A stretch of DNA of 64,000 nucleotides, taken from the NCBI GenBank assembly GCA_026413755.1, contig JAOAKH010000009.1, positions 1-64,000 on the forward strand. The letters are read 5' to 3'. Origin of the DNA: Acidilobaceae archaeon. Lineage in GTDB: Archaea; Thermoproteota; Thermoprotei_A; Sulfolobales; Acidilobaceae. A program made the translations under genes and the position numbers. Below the pieces are notes generated by a model. That model was given only the letters and a program-made list of their open reading frames with translations. It was not told the origin of the DNA and made no database searches. Shown in pieces: positions 61,936 through 64,000 of this stretch (positions are counted from its first letter, which is position 1; every line of letters begins with the position of its first letter).

Positions 61936-62490
61936 ATGCCTAGGGTTGAGGGAGGACAAAAGGTAGTGGAGAGCCTACACGTGCTGAGGCTCAGCTACGA
62001 GGAGTTGAGGGAGCTGAAGGAGTGGGCTATATCTCAGAGGGCAGTGCTCGTAACTGCGCCCTCTCTAGTTTACGTTAAGCCAGGCATTCTTCTCGCGGTA
62101 GGCGTGGGGAGCATAATATCTCACGAGAGGCCCCCCGTGGGCTCATATTACGAGGTGCTCAGGACCGCGTGGGTGGACGGCTGTAAGGTCGGGGAGCGCG
62201 AGCCCAGCTACAAGAGGGCAGAGGGGAGGGCTGTGAGGGCGGAGGGCGTCGTTGTGGCGATCGACCACAGGGACCCCGTAGCCCTCTTCGTGAACGGCTC
62301 CTCGGGCCTTCATGAGATAGTAGAGGGGGAGAAGGCGGGAGCCATAGCGGTCGTCGCCGGCAGGCCTGCAGTCCTCAAGCTCAAGTGGTACATATCTCTC
62401 CTGCTCTCGGGGGAGGGGCACAGGAGGACGGAGTACATAGCCCCCCTTGTCTCCTCGTGCTCCAGGGGTGAGGAGGGGGTTGAGGCTTAG
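61936..62490 (+). CDS. Conserved hypothetical protein
   Basis: 184 residues, soluble. It starts MPRVEGGQKVVESLHVLRLS with a helical ELRELKEWAI; strands such as AVLVTAPSLVYVKPGILLAV and VGVGSIISHERPPVGSYYEV follow, then VVVAIDHRDPVALFVNG. I do not recognise the family. It overlaps the next small gene by about 11 bases and leads towards a Cdc48 gene, so it may be part of a proteostasis-linked transcript; that is inference from place only. Confidence 0.7.
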   Translation: MPRVEGGQKVVESLHVLRLSYEELRELKEWAISQRAVLVTAPSLVYVKPGILLAVGVGSIISHERPPVGSYYEVLRTAWVDGCKVGEREPSYKRAEGRAVRAEGVVVAIDHRDPVALFVNGSSGLHEIVEGEKAGAIAVVAGRPAVLKLKWYISLLLSGEGHRRTEYIAPLVSSCSRGEEGVEA

Positions 62491-62767
62491 CAAGAGGGAG
62501 CTTGCGGCCTCGATAATCATGTACAAGAAGTTCGGGGAGGGGGAGGCAAACCTGGAGGACCTCGTTTCCCTGCTTAGGGAGGAGATGTGCCTCACGAGGA
62601 GATCTGCTATGAACGTGATAAAGAGGTTGAGGAAGCTGGGCTTCCTAGAGGTCAGGGCGGGAGGGAGATCCATTGCTGCTATCCTCCGCAACCCCCTCGA
62701 GCCCCTGGAGGCTATGGCCTCTTCGTACGTTTCCTCAAGGAAGGGCAGGTGTAGGCGCCCAATATGA
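62480..62767 (+). CDS. Small winged-helix DNA-binding protein
   Basis: 95 residues. ELAASIIMYKKFGEGEANLE leads to a helix-turn-helix: CLTRRSAMNVIKRLRKLGF, then a wing LEVRAGGRSIAAIL. It has a basic tail RKGRCRRPI. TTG 62480 is favoured because GGTGAGG lies 6 bases upstream; a GTG at 62468 is an alternative. It probably regulates transcription, perhaps of its own operon. Confidence 0.72.
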   Translation: MRLSKRELAASIIMYKKFGEGEANLEDLVSLLREEMCLTRRSAMNVIKRLRKLGFLEVRAGGRSIAAILRNPLEPLEAMASSYVSSRKGRCRRPI

Positions 62768-62769
62768 GC

Positions 62770-62780
62770 CTTATAAACTT
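62770..62780 (+). promoter_or_regulatory. TATA box for the Cdc48 gene
   Basis: CTTATAAACTT lies 32-42 bases upstream of the TTG at 62812, immediately after the end of the preceding gene. A transcript start near 62801 would leave a leader of about 11 bases with GGGGCAGAGG in it. Confidence 0.6.
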
Positions 62781-62811
62781 CTAACAAAGCCCTCTGAAAG
62801 GGGCAGAGGCC

Positions 62812-64000
62812 TTGTCTGCAAGGGAGAGGAGAGAGGTAACGCTGAGAGTAGCAGAGGCAAAGCCCAAGGACTCCGGGAAGAAGCGTGTTAGGATAGACCT
62901 GGACATAATGAAGTATCTGGGCGTAGACTCAGGGGATGTGGTAGAGATAGAGGGCAAGAAGAAGACAGTTGCAATAGTGTGGCCAGCCCTCCCGGAGGAC
63001 GCTGGGCTCGACGTGATCCGGATGGACGGCTACCTGAGAAAGGACGCAAGCGTGAACATAGGCGACAGAGTGGTGGTTAGGAAGAGTAACCCTCAGTATG
63101 CAAGGAGAGTGATCCTTGCCCCTGCCACGCAAATAGGTAGTGACGAGTCCCTGAAGAGGCACGTGAAGAAGAGGCTCATAGGGACGCCAGTAATGGAGGG
63201 AGATACCCTCATAGTGCAGGTCATAGGCCAGGCCCTCCAGCTGCAGGTGGTTGACGCTAGGCCTAGAGGGGCAGTGATAATAACTGAAAACACTCTAGTA
63301 GACGTGCTCGACAAGCCCACCTCTGTCTCCTCTATGCCAAAGGTCACCTACGAGGACATAGGCGGGCTATCACATGTGATAGCTAAGGTAAGAGAGCTCG
63401 TGGAGCTTCCGCTCAGGTACCCAGAGCTCTTCAGGAGGCTAGGCATAGAGCCGCCGAAGGGGATCCTGCTGTACGGCCCTCCTGGCACCGGCAAGACCCT
63501 GCTGGCAAAGGCTGTAGCTAACGAGGTAGACGCGCACTTCATTGCAGTTAACGGCCCCGAGATCATGAGCAAGTTCTACGGGGAGAGCGAGCAGAAGCTT
63601 AGGGAGATATTCAAGGAGGCCGAGGAGAACGCGCCCTCCATCATCTTCTTCGACGAGATAGACGCCATAGCCCCCAAGAGGGAGGAGGTGACGGGCGAGG
63701 TGGAGAAGAGGGTTGTGGCGCAGCTGCTAACGCTGATGGACGGGCTTAAGGAGAGGGGCAAGGTCATAGTGATAGGAGCCACAAACAGGCCCGACGCAGT
63801 AGATCCTGCGCTCAGGAGGCCTGGCAGGTTCGATAGAGAGATAGAAGTCCCCATGCCAGACAAGCAGGGGAGGTTGGAGATACTCCAGATCCACACCAGG
63901 CACATGCCGCTGGCCGACGACGTGGACCTCGAGAAGCTCGCGGAGATAACGAAGGGCTACACAGGAGCGGACCTAGCTGCGCTGGCCAGGGAGGCGGCCA
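62812..64000 (+). CDS. cdc48: Cdc48/VCP/p97-type AAA+ ATPase, N-terminal part (cut by window edge)
   Basis: The first 396 residues of an AAA+ unfoldase that feeds substrates to the proteasome. The Cdc48 N-domain (about 1-190) starts [20 protein letters not shown], then [20 protein letters not shown]. The first AAA module follows [20 protein letters not shown]: Walker [21 protein letters not shown], Walker [16 protein letters not shown], sensor 1 [19 protein letters not shown] and the arginine finger RPGRFDRE. The second AAA module lies beyond the window. TTG 62812 is set by the TATA box and ribosome site. Confidence 0.95.
   Translation, partial: MSARERREVTLRVAEAKPKDSGKKRVRIDLDIMKYLGVDSGDVVEIEGKKKTVAIVWPALPEDAGLDVIRMDGYLRKDASVNIGDRVVVRKSNPQYARRVILAPATQIGSDESLKRHVKKRLIGTPVMEGDTLIVQVIGQALQLQVVDARPRGAVIITENTLVDVLDKPTSVSSMPKVTYEDIGGLSHVIAKVRELVELPLRYPELFRRLGIEPPKGILLYGPPGTGKTLLAKAVANEVDAHFIAVNGPEIMSKFYGESEQKLREIFKEAEENAPSIIFFDEIDAIAPKREEVTGEVEKRVVAQLLTLMDGLKERGKVIVIGATNRPDAVDPALRRPGRFDREIEVPMPDKQGRLEILQIHTRHMPLADDVDLEKLAEITKGYTGADLAALAREAA

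Overview
The window is chromosomal DNA of a thermophilic crenarchaeon (Thermoproteota). Base composition is GC-rich (high 50s by eye). The lineage call rests on archaeal-type PCNA, DNA polymerase B1, SecY, ribosomal protein L14e, aEF-1beta, archaeal adenylate and CMP kinases, Cdc48, 4-demethylwyosine synthase, a class I CCA-adding enzyme, MptA-type GTP cyclohydrolase and a Tfx-type regulator. tRNA-Trp appears to carry a small intron outside the canonical site. Two different PCNA subunits occur, as expected of crenarchaea that build heterotrimeric clamps. Starts are a mix of ATG, GTG and TTG, with GGTGA-type ribosome sites inside operons and TATA boxes about 25 bases upstream of short-leader or leaderless genes. 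An Acidilobales/Desulfurococcales-like organism would fit, but I cannot fix the genus.

Layout. 1-5 kb: an information-processing operon on the minus strand (secY, adk, DUF106, cmk, L14e, PCNA, DUF373), then tRNA-Leu(CAG). 5-13.7 kb: malic enzyme, two tandem acetyltransferases, an HTH/phosphoribosyltransferase-like regulator, a lone solute-binding protein, glmS, a UvdE-type repair nuclease, and a DUF2299-like gene followed by an open frame with no normal start. 13.6-18.7 kb: a CcdA/thioredoxin pair, a LysE-type exporter, and a molybdate/tungstate-like ABC transporter divergent from a Tfx regulator. 18.7-23.4 kb: a complete 2-oxoacid dehydrogenase operon (E1alpha, E1beta, E2, E3). 23.4-27.2 kb: two thiolase-fold proteins that lack the thiolase catalytic residues, with two DUF35 partners. 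27.2-30.7 kb: Nudix, MoaD-like, MoeA with a periplasmic-binding-like tail, and FdhD. 30.7-38 kb: tRNA-Trp, Nudix, mptA, pheST and polB. 38-47.5 kb: geranylgeranyl reductase family protein, ETF, second PCNA, CoA-transferase, DUF123, class III aminotransferase, MtnA and a CitG-like protein. 47.5-62 kb: citrate synthase, sufDBC, a tRNA-maturation operon (kinase, CCA enzyme, RNA phosphodiesterase, TYW1), thioredoxin reductase, an ABC exporter, aEF-1beta and succinyl-CoA ligase. 62-64 kb: two small unknown or regulatory genes and the start of a Cdc48/VCP ATPase.

How it works together. Malic enzyme, the 2-oxoacid dehydrogenase complex, citrate synthase, succinyl-CoA ligase and ETF indicate oxidative heterotrophic metabolism through acyl-CoA and the citric acid cycle. 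Mo/W uptake, MoaD, MoeA and FdhD point to molybdo- or tungsto-enzymes elsewhere in the genome.

The most interesting signal is a 13-base palindrome (TTAACGCCGTTAA and close variants). It lies 18-21 bases upstream of the start codons of sufB, sufC and the thioredoxin reductase gene, just downstream of TATA-like sequences. This suggests an undescribed redox or iron-sulfur regulon. Other points of interest are the catalytically degenerate thiolase pair, the Tfx-transporter arrangement, a possible frameshift at a run of seven G, and genes whose only plausible start is CTG. No CRISPR array, insertion sequence or rRNA was seen, and there is no gene-free stretch longer than 300 bases.
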